A stretch of 40,197 nucleotides of DNA, taken from positions 1 through 40,197 of IMG/VR virus record IMGVR_UViG_3300005529_000020; one strand, written 5' to 3'. The position numbers were made by a program, and so were the translations under genes. A model generated the notes under the pieces. That model was not told where the DNA came from. It saw only the letters and a list, made by a program, of their open reading frames with translations, and did not search any database. Every line of letters starts with the position of its first letter. Position 1 is the stretch's first letter. This stretch comes from a virus. This document shows positions 6,001 through 12,821 of the stretch, piece by piece.

Positions 6001-6756
6001 CTAGAGCGCGGCCAGGTCGGCTTGGAGTTGCTGCAGGTCGAGGCCGCGCGGCGACACGGCGTTCGGGTCGAGCATGTCGGTGCTCACATAGGCCCACGCC
6101 TCGTCGGCGTAGGTCTGGAGGAATGCGACTGACATCAGCTGCGTCTGGCCCCATGTGACGACCTCGAGGTGGTGACGCTTCGCGACGAGCGGGACGTAGT
6201 GGCCACCCTCGATCGGCGAGCCTTGGACGACTGTCCACATCTGGCCCTGGTTGAACTGGTCCATCGCGCTGGTCGGGAACTGGATGCCGAGACCGACGGC
6301 TTCGAGGAGGTAGGCGGCGTGGTAGACCTCGACGAGGTTGGTCGGGTCGATGCTTAGGTACGCGCCGATCTTGTGCCTGGCGCCGGCGGCGTCGCGGATC
6401 CCGATCTTCTGCCGATACGCGAGCGCGGTGTGCACATCCGTGCCCTGGTCTGTGGACGGGTCGGCGGGGTTGAAGCCGGTACACGCCGCGTAGTCAGAGA
6501 GGACGGCCTTGTCGGTGAACGTGACCGAGCTGCCGGCGGCTTTGCGCATGAGCATCGTTTCGTGGGCGGCGCCGGCCCAGACACAGTCGCCGTACTGGTC
6601 GTTCCCGAGCATCTGCCACCCGGCCTGCGTGTAGTACCCCTCGTAGCCCCACTGCGTCGGGATCGGCGGGAGCGCCGACGCGTCGACGTAGTCGCGGAGC
6701 TTGAGGTCGGTTGATCGTGGCGCGGCTGGCTGCTTGCCGAGCTTGAGCGTGGTCAT
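6001..6756 (-). CDS. Papain-like cysteine protease-fold protein, 251 aa
   Basis: It has MLGNDQYGDCVWAGAAHETMLM (Cys58 with an upstream Gln at 54 for the oxyanion hole), then GGHYVPLVAKR (His186) and VVTWGQTQLMS (third-residue region), in the order of C1-type peptidases. No signal peptide is present, so it acts in the cytoplasm or virion. The reading frame is fixed by an ATGA overlap with the upstream zinc-finger gene. The target is unknown; a host regulator or a phage protein is possible. A catalytically dead relative cannot be excluded from sequence alone. Confidence 0.6.
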   Translation of the reverse strand: MTTLKLGKQPAAPRSTDLKLRDYVDASALPPIPTQWGYEGYYTQAGWQMLGNDQYGDCVWAGAAHETMLMRKAAGSSVTFTDKAVLSDYAACTGFNPADPSTDQGTDVHTALAYRQKIGIRDAAGARHKIGAYLSIDPTNLVEVYHAAYLLEAVGLGIQFPTSAMDQFNQGQMWTVVQGSPIEGGHYVPLVAKRHHLEVVTWGQTQLMSVAFLQTYADEAWAYVSTDMLDPNAVSPRGLDLQQLQADLAAL

Positions 6757-7145
6757 GGCTGCTCCTGGAAGTCGGGGTGCTTGGTGTGCATGTGCCGGCC
6801 GAGGTTTTGGAAGGTGCGGTTGCAGCACGGGCAGACGCCGCCGGCGATGCGTTTGCGGGTCTTGGTGAGCTGGCCCTTGGTGGCCGAGTGCGAACGTCGC
6901 TCGGCGGCCAGGCGCTCCTCCTCCTGGCGCAGCCACTCCTTGTACCGGTCGCGCTCCTCGCGGGCCTTCTCGGCGTCGCTCTTGCCCTTGTAGACAAGGC
7001 TGTGACCGTTCGGACACCACCACCCGTCATGCTTGCGGCGGCGCTCCTGATCCCAGTGCTCGGGGACGGCGAACTGCATGCCGCATGACCCGCAGCTGGT
7101 GGTGACGAGCACCTGCTCACGGATGAGCGTGTCGCCGACCGGCAT
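6753..7145 (-). CDS. Zinc-finger protein with coiled coil, 130 aa
   Basis: It has three parts. An N-terminal ribbon uses SCGSCGM and WWCPNGH. A charged helix of about 40 residues (SDAEKAREERDRYKEWLRQEEERLAAERR) is probably a coiled coil. A C-terminal finger VCPCCNRTFQNLGRHMHTKHPDF is of C-x2-C-x8-H-x4-H type. Such proteins bind nucleic acid. Its stop overlaps the cysteine-protease gene, so the two may act together. No specific function is recognised. Confidence 0.7.
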   Translation of the reverse strand: MPVGDTLIREQVLVTTSCGSCGMQFAVPEHWDQERRRKHDGWWCPNGHSLVYKGKSDAEKAREERDRYKEWLRQEEERLAAERRSHSATKGQLTKTRKRIAGGVCPCCNRTFQNLGRHMHTKHPDFQEQP

Positions 7146-7147
7146 GG

Positions 7148-7711
7148 CTACTCGTCCTCGGCCGGCGCTGCGCCTTCAGCGTCGAGCTGCCAGGAGCTGA
7201 GGGTGCTGGCGCCGAGTTTGACGACGGCGACTGTGGAGTTGCGGTCGCGGCGGCGGCGGCGGTGGAAGCCGGCGCGGTCGGATTCGAAGCGGACGGTGAC
7301 GGTCCCGCCGCGACCCAAATGGAGGTCACGGATCAGCGCGACGTGCTCGGGGTCGGTGCGGTCGAGGGTGATCTCGCCGCCGAGGCCGATCGCGATCTCG
7401 TCGACGCGTTGCCCATCGGGCGTGGTGAGTTTCAGTTCGGGCGAGTCGTATTCGGCGGCGGCGAACAGCTCGTCCTCGCCGGCGGGCCCGGTCGCCTGGC
7501 CGGGCTTCGCATCGCCGCCGCTGCCGTTCTCGCGCTTGGCCTTGTAGTAGGCGGCGCGGATCTGGCCTTCGGTGCCTTCGAGTTCGAGCGCGGCCGCGGC
7601 GAAGGCGTCGTTGATCGACTCCTCGTTGGGCCGGTCATCCACCCGGCCGAGAAGCCAGGCGACGTCGTCGTGGGTGGGCGTCCATTTGGCGGGACGCGTC
7701 TTGGTGGGCAT
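7148..7711 (-). CDS. Hypothetical protein, 187 aa
   Basis: The first 65 residues (PAKWTPTHDDVAWLLGRVDDRPNEESINDAFAAAALELEGTEGQIRAAYYKAKR) look like a helical SANT/Myb- or HTH-like domain. A Gly-rich linker follows, then a beta-rich part (GGEITLDRTDPEHVALIRDLHLGRGGTVTVRFESDRAGF) and an acidic tail. The combination suggests DNA binding, but I recognise no family. It lies three bases from both neighbours in the early operon, with the zinc-finger gene downstream. Confidence 0.6.
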   Translation of the reverse strand: MPTKTRPAKWTPTHDDVAWLLGRVDDRPNEESINDAFAAAALELEGTEGQIRAAYYKAKRENGSGGDAKPGQATGPAGEDELFAAAEYDSPELKLTTPDGQRVDEIAIGLGGEITLDRTDPEHVALIRDLHLGRGGTVTVRFESDRAGFHRRRRRDRNSTVAVVKLGASTLSSWQLDAEGAAPAEDE

Positions 7712-7713
7712 GG

Positions 7714-8043
7714 CTAGTCCTCCGGGTCGGAATCGGGCAGCGACGGCTGCCGTGGTTTCGCCGGCTTGCGGCCGGACTTCGGCTTCTCATCCGCGGTCGC
7801 GTTTGTTGCGCGGACGACCATGTATCCGCGTCGGAACTCGTCGGGCTCGACGACGCTGGCCGTCGGCGGGGTGGTGCGGCTGTCGATCAGGACGTACTCG
7901 CCCTGGCGCCCGGTGAGTGGCTCGGGATGGCCGGGGAGCGACAGTTCGAAGTCGTGCGTCATCTGCTGCGCGAGCAGCGTGTCGCTCGGCCGGGCGCGTA
8001 CCTGGCGCAGGTCGAGCTCGGACAGTTCCAGGACGAGCTTCAT
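7714..8043 (-). CDS. Hypothetical protein, 109 aa
   Basis: MKLVLELSELDLRQVRARPSDTLLAQQ starts at an ATG with AGGAG seven bases upstream (GAGAGGAGCCTG), a well-placed ribosome site. The middle (GHPEPLTGRQGEYVLIDSRTTPPTASVVEPDEFRRGYMVV) is beta-rich and looks like a small barrel. The last 30 residues are Lys/Pro rich and end in an acidic DSDPED. It is perhaps a nucleic-acid-binding accessory protein. No family is recognised. Confidence 0.65.
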   Translation of the reverse strand: MKLVLELSELDLRQVRARPSDTLLAQQMTHDFELSLPGHPEPLTGRQGEYVLIDSRTTPPTASVVEPDEFRRGYMVVRATNATADEKPKSGRKPAKPRQPSLPDSDPED

Positions 8044-8053
8044 CAGGCTCCTC

Positions 8054-8917
8054 TCATGCGGTGACCACTTGGCCCCGCTTGGTTGAACACGCCGCGCAGT
8101 AGCGATCGCTCTGGCGGCCGTAGCGGCTGAGGACGGCGCCGCAGTCCTTGCAGCGGCGCCTCTCCGCCGCGAGCACATCCGCGCGCCGCTCAGACTCCGG
8201 TAACGGCGCCGTGACCGGCGCGTCCGTGATAGGCCTGGACACGAAGTCGGCGGCCGCTCTGCTGTGCCGCTCACGCCGCTCGCGCAGCTCCGCGTCGACC
8301 GGGTCAGGCTTCGGGGCGACGTGCGGCGCGGTCGGGTCGCGGCGCTGCACGCGCTCGCGTGGCGGTTGGGCTGCTCGCGGCGTGTGGCCCTTCCGCGCCC
8401 GGTACCGGTCGTTGGCCTCACGCTTGCATTGGCGGCACTTCCGCCAGCCGCCCTTCGAGATGTAGACGTTGTCGCCGGTCAGCGCGTGCCCATTGCGGCA
8501 GCGATCGGGCGCCGGCTCGGTGCTATGCGTTTGTGCATCGCCGGTTGGCGTGATCTGGTCAGCCACGCGGGTCGGGGCTTCCGCTTCATGCATATCTGCA
8601 TGAGCCGGCGCGGCAGTGGTCGCTTCGGCCAGGTCGCCGAGCGCGCGATCCAACCGAGCCTGCAGGTCGACGAGCTGCTCGGCCTGGCGCGCCAACAGCG
8701 CGCCCTGCTCCGCCGCGTGCGCTTCCAGGCCAGCCACGCGCCCAGCGTCCACATCCACCGGCGCGGGCATCAGCTGCAACGGCTCGCTCGTCTCAAACAG
8801 GAGATCGAGCGCCGACGTCCACACGAACGACCAATCCGACCGGCGCTTCACCGTCCAGCTACGCGACTCCCACGGCAACTCGGCGATCAGGCCCTCGAGC
8901 AGCGGGTGCGATGTCAC
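8054..8917 (-). CDS. Large zinc-binding protein with coiled coil, 287 aa
   Basis: The GTG start overlaps the HNH stop (GTGA). The N-terminal 60 residues form a Trp-rich domain (LPWESRSWTVKRRSDWSFVW), followed by a coiled coil (LEAHAAEQGALLARQAEQLVDLQARLDRAL). A zinc module follows, CRNGHALTGDNVY...WRKCRQCKREANDRYRARKG, of the type found beside HNH homing nucleases. A final four-Cys ribbon is CKDCGAVLSRYGRQSDRYCAAC. No HNH catalytic core is visible. It is probably a DNA-binding protein; a degenerate homing nuclease is possible. Its linker DNA holds a 7-bp inverted repeat (8586-8603). Confidence 0.6.
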   Translation of the reverse strand: MTSHPLLEGLIAELPWESRSWTVKRRSDWSFVWTSALDLLFETSEPLQLMPAPVDVDAGRVAGLEAHAAEQGALLARQAEQLVDLQARLDRALGDLAEATTAAPAHADMHEAEAPTRVADQITPTGDAQTHSTEPAPDRCRNGHALTGDNVYISKGGWRKCRQCKREANDRYRARKGHTPRAAQPPRERVQRRDPTAPHVAPKPDPVDAELRERRERHSRAAADFVSRPITDAPVTAPLPESERRADVLAAERRRCKDCGAVLSRYGRQSDRYCAACSTKRGQVVTA

Positions 8918-9474
8918 GCTGAAAGCGCCTCTCGGCGGAGCCATGCATGGAGCCGGTTGTGGTCTCGCTGGCTGAGCGCGATCAGGTGGTCAACGTTCAG
9001 GCACCGCGGCTGGCCGCAGAGGTGGTGCAGGTGCATCCCGACCGGCAGCGGGCCGTGCACAGCCTCGTAGGCGGCACGGTGCGCGAGGATCGATCCGCCG
9101 GCGCCGTCGCCCTTGGTCGGGTAGCCCTTCGAGTTGACCGCGCCGCCCCAGATCAGGCATGGCGTGGGGTGGCCGTTGTCGGTCGGTGTGATCGGGACGC
9201 GGCTTTCAAGCTCGCGTGTCCGGTTCGTCACGCGGGCGCTGTGGCCCTTGACGTACTGGACGTGCTGGCCTTTCCGCCAGCCGCGCTTCGCGCTGGTGAC
9301 GGGCGCGATCGGCGTTGTCTCGCCGCATCCGCAGCGGCAGAGTCCTGTAGGGTTTAGCGCTCCGTCTAGGGCCTTTGTCGCGCCATTCGGCGCCGCATGA
9401 ATCTGACGCCGATTCGGTGCAGGCGGAATCTGGGATGTCGCATGGTTACGGGGATCGCGACTGGTGTTCGACAT
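8914..9474 (-). CDS. HNH homing-type endonuclease
   Basis: The 186-aa protein has an N-terminal CRCGCGETTPIAP...GWRKGQHVQYVKGHSAR zinc motif, common in phage HNH nucleases. Its core is CLIWGGAVNSKGYP...LAHRAAYEAVHGPLPVGMHLHHLCGQPRCLNVDHLIALSQRDHNRLH, the H-H-L-C-x3-R-C-x-N-x2-H-L pattern of homing HNH enzymes. Its ATG overlaps the integrase stop (TGATG). It probably acts as a mobile intron-like element inserted between integrase and the 287-aa gene. I chose the start from the overlap. Confidence 0.85.
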   Translation of the reverse strand: MSNTSRDPRNHATSQIPPAPNRRQIHAAPNGATKALDGALNPTGLCRCGCGETTPIAPVTSAKRGWRKGQHVQYVKGHSARVTNRTRELESRVPITPTDNGHPTPCLIWGGAVNSKGYPTKGDGAGGSILAHRAAYEAVHGPLPVGMHLHHLCGQPRCLNVDHLIALSQRDHNRLHAWLRREALSA

Positions 9475-10502
9475 CAACCGTTGCCGTCCCTCTTCGCAGC
9501 TCGGAGCGCGAGGCCCTCGGCCAGGTCGCCGATGTCGAGGTGGCCGTAGATGTCGGCGGTTGTCGAGATGGAGGCGTGGCCGGCCATCATCTGGGCGAGC
9601 TTGATGTTCCCGGTCGCGCGGAGGACGTCGGTGATCGCTGTGTGGCGGGCGTGGTGCATCGAGTTCTCGCCGCGCGGGTCGAGGCCGGCCAGGTGGAGGC
9701 AGCGAGCCCACCATGCGTGGATGCCGGAGTCGGACAGCGGCGCGTGGCGGTCTTCCCAGGTGACGCGGAGGCCGTCAAGGGTCTGGCCGATGTGCTCGGG
9801 GTAGAGCAGGTACTCGTCGGGCCACCCATCGGAGAGCTTTCGCTGTGCCCAGTGGTCGTCGAGCAGCTGGCGGAGCCACGGGTCGCTGATCGGCAGCGTG
9901 CGGATCTTGCCGCCCTTCGCCCCCCTGGCGATGCGTAGCTGGGCGCGGTGCTGGTCGTAGCGACCGAGTTGGAGCATGCGGAGCTCGCCGCGGCGCAGGC
10001 CGAGTCCGAAGAGGCAGCCGAGGGCGGCCTGCTCGCGGCTGCGGGGGTTCGCGTCGAAGACGAGCCGGGCCGTGTCCGGGTGAAAGACGGTGCGTTCGAC
10101 GTGGGCGAGCTTGGGGCGGCGGATCTTCCGCATCGGGTTCGCCTGGATGTAGCCCTCGAAGTCGCACCACTTGAAGAAGTCGTTCAGGACGGTGTGCGAC
10201 TTGCCGCGCGTGCGGGCTTCGGAGTGGCCCCACCGCTCGTACCAGAACTCGCGCACGGCCAGGTGGGCGTCGCTAGTGCCGAACCGTTCGATTGGCCAGT
10301 CGGGGAAGTGCAGGCAGAGCGCAGCCAGGATGTACTCGTAGTCACCCACTGTTCTGGGCCTGGCACCGCCTTCAATGGTCTTCCACTGGAGGTAGCGGGT
10401 GACGTGCGAGCCGATGGCGGTGCGCTCGTAAAGAGTGCGATCCAACGCGGCTTCGCGGATGACCCTACTGGCATCGACCAGCTCCTGCAGGGTCACCGTC
10501 AC
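9474..10502 (-). CDS. int: Tyrosine integrase
   Basis: This 342-aa site-specific recombinase has a SAM-like core-binding domain at about residues 25-130 (RTRGKSHTVLNDFFKWCDFEGYIQANP). The catalytic domain carries Arg170 (GLRRGELRML), Lys199 (GAKGGKIRTLP), the HxxR box His283/Arg286 (MHHARHTAI), His309 (AGHASISTTADIYGH) and the nucleophile Tyr319, so all active-site residues are present. It inserts and excises the prophage. The GTG start overlaps the upstream stop. Oddly, it lies inside a packed operon with overlaps on both sides, leaving no neighbouring space for attP. Confidence 0.92.
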   Translation of the reverse strand: MTVTLQELVDASRVIREAALDRTLYERTAIGSHVTRYLQWKTIEGGARPRTVGDYEYILAALCLHFPDWPIERFGTSDAHLAVREFWYERWGHSEARTRGKSHTVLNDFFKWCDFEGYIQANPMRKIRRPKLAHVERTVFHPDTARLVFDANPRSREQAALGCLFGLGLRRGELRMLQLGRYDQHRAQLRIARGAKGGKIRTLPISDPWLRQLLDDHWAQRKLSDGWPDEYLLYPEHIGQTLDGLRVTWEDRHAPLSDSGIHAWWARCLHLAGLDPRGENSMHHARHTAITDVLRATGNIKLAQMMAGHASISTTADIYGHLDIGDLAEGLALRAAKRDGNG

Positions 10503-10897
10503 GCGGTGCCTGCCTGTTGTTCGTGCCACTCGTCGATACATTCCGACTCCCACCCATCCCTTCGCCCGCACGTCGGGCACTCGCGCTCCGAGGAGGGGTC
10601 GTAGGGGCAGGCGGAGACGGTGTCGTGGTCGCGGCACACTTCGTATTGGTCGCCGGTGGGGCCGACGATGACGCGGCACCTGGCCTGGGGGAGTGAGAGG
10701 AGGAGCGCTGTGGCGTGGAGGTCGCGCTGCTCGCCGAGTCGCGTCGTCTCGCGGAGGCGGTCTGTGAGGCTGACTTGGAGTGTCGTCGAGTATTTGAGGA
10801 GGGCGAGTTGGCCGCAGGTGCGGTGCAGCTCGCGGGCGTGGCGGAGGACGTCGCGGTCTTCGCTGATTGGTTGGATGAGCTGGAGCTGCTGCGCCAT
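10499..10897 (-). CDS. Hypothetical protein with C-terminal zinc motif, 132 aa
   Basis: The N-terminal 75 residues are helical (QLQLIQPISEDRDVLRHARELHRTCGQLALLKYSTT...). A short beta segment follows (CRVIVGPTGDQYEVCRDHD). The C-terminus has ECPTCGRRDGWESECIDEWHEQQ, a Cys/His cluster that may bind zinc. Both ends overlap neighbours (ATGA upstream, GTGA into int). A role in regulating integrase is possible from its position just upstream, but nothing in the sequence shows it. Confidence 0.6.
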   Translation of the reverse strand: MAQQLQLIQPISEDRDVLRHARELHRTCGQLALLKYSTTLQVSLTDRLRETTRLGEQRDLHATALLLSLPQARCRVIVGPTGDQYEVCRDHDTVSACPYDPSSERECPTCGRRDGWESECIDEWHEQQAGTA

Positions 10898-11187
10898 CAG
10901 AACGGTGGCTCCGGGACGGCTTCGAAGATGTGCAGGACGAGGCCGCCGTTTTGGAGGAGTACCGAGCCGCGGTGCCCGAGGTGGTGGCCGTCGATCGTCC
11001 GCTCGAACTGGTGGCCGGTGCCGAAGATGTAGAAGCGGCGCGGCTCGCTCGCGGCTGGGTCGCTGTGGATCGCCCAGAGCGTCGGCGTGCCGTGCTGAGC
11101 GTCGGCGTGGATGACGTGCGCGGTGACCGGCATCTGGACGGTCTGCTCGACGGTGATCTGGAGCGGGTACTTGTGGACGACGTTCAT
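10897..11187 (-). CDS. Small conserved phage protein, DUF7352-like, 96 aa
   Basis: MNVVHKYPLQITVEQTVQMPVTAHVIHADAQHGTPTLWAIHSDPAASEPRRFYIFGTGH... follows the pattern of a widespread phage/plasmid family: (Y)KYPL-x-I-x-(D/E)-x-Q-x2-(E/Q)-MP near the start, then G-x-P-x-LW, RRF-x-I-x-GTGH, and a closing HV/I-F-E. The function of that family is not known to me. The frame is fixed by overlapping stop and start codons on both sides. The family name is from memory and should be confirmed. Confidence 0.65.
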   Translation of the reverse strand: MNVVHKYPLQITVEQTVQMPVTAHVIHADAQHGTPTLWAIHSDPAASEPRRFYIFGTGHQFERTIDGHHLGHRGSVLLQNGGLVLHIFEAVPEPPF

Positions 11188-11465
11188 CAGACCGGCGGCT
11201 CCTGCGTGGCGGAGCGCAGAGCGACGTTCAGGTCTCGCTGCGCTCGCGTGGCGGCCAGGAACAGCAGCGCGATCATGTCCTCCTCCTCGACCAGCCCGCC
11301 GGCGCTCCACGTCGCGCCGCCATCCGGGTCGAGCGTCATCAAGACGAACGCCTTCGACTCGCGCAGGTGCTGCACAGCGGCGGCGTGATACTGCTCGAGC
11401 GCCTGCTGGCTCCGAGGCGAGACGCCGATGAAGCCGGGCTCATGGTCAGGCATGTGGCGAGTCAC
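11187..11465 (-). CDS. Hypothetical protein, 92 aa
   Basis: It starts at a GTG that overlaps the nuclease stop (GTGA); an internal ATG at 11453 (MPDHEPGFIG) is an alternative. The protein has a helical segment (SPRSQQALEQYHAAAVQHLRESKAFVLMTLD) and a hydrophobic stretch (DMIALLFLAATRAQRDLNVALRS). It probably folds as a small alpha/beta domain. No family is recognised. It is co-transcribed with the recombination module. Confidence 0.65.
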   Translation of the reverse strand: MTRHMPDHEPGFIGVSPRSQQALEQYHAAAVQHLRESKAFVLMTLDPDGGATWSAGGLVEEEDMIALLFLAATRAQRDLNVALRSATQEPPV

Positions 11466-12391
11466 CCGGCCACCCTCCGCAGCGTCCAGCGTTCCCGCGG
11501 CGACCGGGATACGAACGGTTGGAGATCCTCCGGCAACGTGAACCCGGCCTTCCGACAATCAGCCAGCGAGAACGACTCCTGCTCCCAGCTCGACCGCTTG
11601 TAGCGGTATTCGCCGATCACCATCTCCTCCGAGACCGGCAGGCGCGGCCGCAACCGATCCCTGACGGCGTCACGCTCAGCCTCAGCACGCCGCAACTGCG
11701 AGCGGGCTTCGCTGACTTCCTGGTCGTGGTAGCCGAGCAGGTCGACCAGGTCGATCACCTCCGGGTCCATCGAGACGTCGCGCACCGGCCACTCCCACCC
11801 ATCGAAGCAGTGCTCGGCGAACGGGCAGAAGTAGCACTGCGCCTCCAACGGCGTCTCGCACGCCCGGGCCGGCGCCTCGCCGGTGCGCAGCCCCGAGATC
11901 AGCTGCTGCTGTAGGTCGCGGATCTCCGCCTCGTAGGCGGCGGGGTTGATCGGGTAGGCGCGATCCTCGAACGTCGACGGGTCGACGGAGATCACCATCG
12001 CCTCCTCGGCGCGGGGATGCTCGAGCGCGTAGAACGCTGCCTGGCGCGCCTTGTGCGCGTCCAGGTCGGCGCCCGCCGTCGACGTGATCTCGACGATCCG
12101 ATGATCGCGGGGGATCACCAGGTCCGCATGGCCGACGCCGATGGGGTCCTTCGCTGGCCACGGGATCTCGACTTCGCGGCGCGGAGCGTGGCCATCGGCG
12201 CGCAGCTCAGCCACGAGCTCGTCACGGATCGCGTTGGAGACTGCATGGCCCCTGCGGAACCAGCGCTCCTCCTGCGCGGTGTGCGGCCGCCGCGGCGCGT
12301 CGGTGGCTTCGTAGTAGGCCTGGCGCGGGCAGCCGCGGCTGAGCGTGCTGGCGCGCGGGCCCGTGAGGATCGGTCTGGTCGCCGTGCTCAC
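11462..12391 (-). CDS. Cas4/RecB-family nuclease, variant active site
   Basis: This 309-aa protein has the layout of Cas4-like 5'-3' exonucleases. Cys21 (SRGCPRQAYYE) and a C-terminal Cys186-x2-Cys189-x5-Cys195 cluster would hold a 4Fe-4S centre. GHADLVI supplies Asp90, and the IVEITST strand supplies Glu101. The QxxxY helix (Gln118-Ala-Ala-Phe-Tyr121) is present. The usual E-x-K lysine is Thr103 here. The C-terminal 110 residues include a coiled coil (EVSEARSQLRRAEAERDAVRDRL). It likely pairs with the protein at 12818 for end resection and annealing. GTGA overlaps occur on both sides. Confidence 0.75.
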   Translation of the reverse strand: MSTATRPILTGPRASTLSRGCPRQAYYEATDAPRRPHTAQEERWFRRGHAVSNAIRDELVAELRADGHAPRREVEIPWPAKDPIGVGHADLVIPRDHRIVEITSTAGADLDAHKARQAAFYALEHPRAEEAMVISVDPSTFEDRAYPINPAAYEAEIRDLQQQLISGLRTGEAPARACETPLEAQCYFCPFAEHCFDGWEWPVRDVSMDPEVIDLVDLLGYHDQEVSEARSQLRRAEAERDAVRDRLRPRLPVSEEMVIGEYRYKRSSWEQESFSLADCRKAGFTLPEDLQPFVSRSPRERWTLRRVAG

Positions 12392-12645
12392 GCCGCTGCC
12401 TTCCGGCTGGCCTTCTCCAAGCTCTCATACACGCGATACCGGAGGGTGGTCGCTGCCTGCAGCGCCGTCCCGCGGCGAGTCTCGTTCGGGAGCGTGACCA
12501 GTTTCCGGCCGTCCCAGCACCACGGCGTCCACTCGCGCTTGCCGGGATCCCATGACGCTCCGGCCACAACGTCGCTGCGCCGCGGCTCGCGGTGAGACTG
12601 GCCCGAGAGGCGCCGGTTGGCATTGATCCGCGGCCGCCGACTCAT
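12388..12645 (-). CDS. Hypothetical basic protein, 85 aa
   Basis: MSRRPRINANRRLSGQSHREPRRSD is strongly basic, followed by WDPGKREWTPWCWDGRKLVTLPNE, a Trp-rich segment, and a helix. It may bind nucleic acid. It lies between the membrane peptide gene and the Cas4-like gene with overlapping ends, inside the recombination module. No family is recognised. Confidence 0.6.
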   Translation of the reverse strand: MSRRPRINANRRLSGQSHREPRRSDVVAGASWDPGKREWTPWCWDGRKLVTLPNETRRGTALQAATTLRYRVYESLEKASRKAAA

Positions 12646-12821
12646 CGCTGCCGCCTCCGAGACTCTTCCCAGCGGCGTGGCCGCGGCGGGCGGGTCGACC
12701 CCCAGTCGGCGATGGCGATCAGCCAGAGCGCGGCGAAGATGGCGGCGAGGATGTAGGGCGTCATGCTGCGTACCTCGTTGATGGTGTGGACTCGGGCGGA
12801 GAGCAGGAGCAGCGCGGTCAT
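12642..12821 (-). CDS. Small membrane protein, 59 aa (or 40 aa)
   Basis: The longest reading starts at an ATG overlapping the upstream TGA (MTALLLLSARVHTINEV). An in-frame ATG at 12764 has GAGG eight bases upstream and gives a cleaner product, MTPYILAAIFAALWLIAIADWG, one transmembrane helix followed by an Arg/Pro-rich cytoplasmic tail. It is probably an inner-membrane peptide. The function is unknown. The tail overlaps the start of the following gene. Confidence 0.55.
   Translation of the reverse strand: MTALLLLSARVHTINEVRSMTPYILAAIFAALWLIAIADWGSTRPPRPRRWEESRRRQR

Noticed and set aside
5435-6484. 349-codon minus-strand frame
   Set aside because: Out-of-frame shadow of the cysteine-protease and HNH genes, dominated by Arg and Pro.
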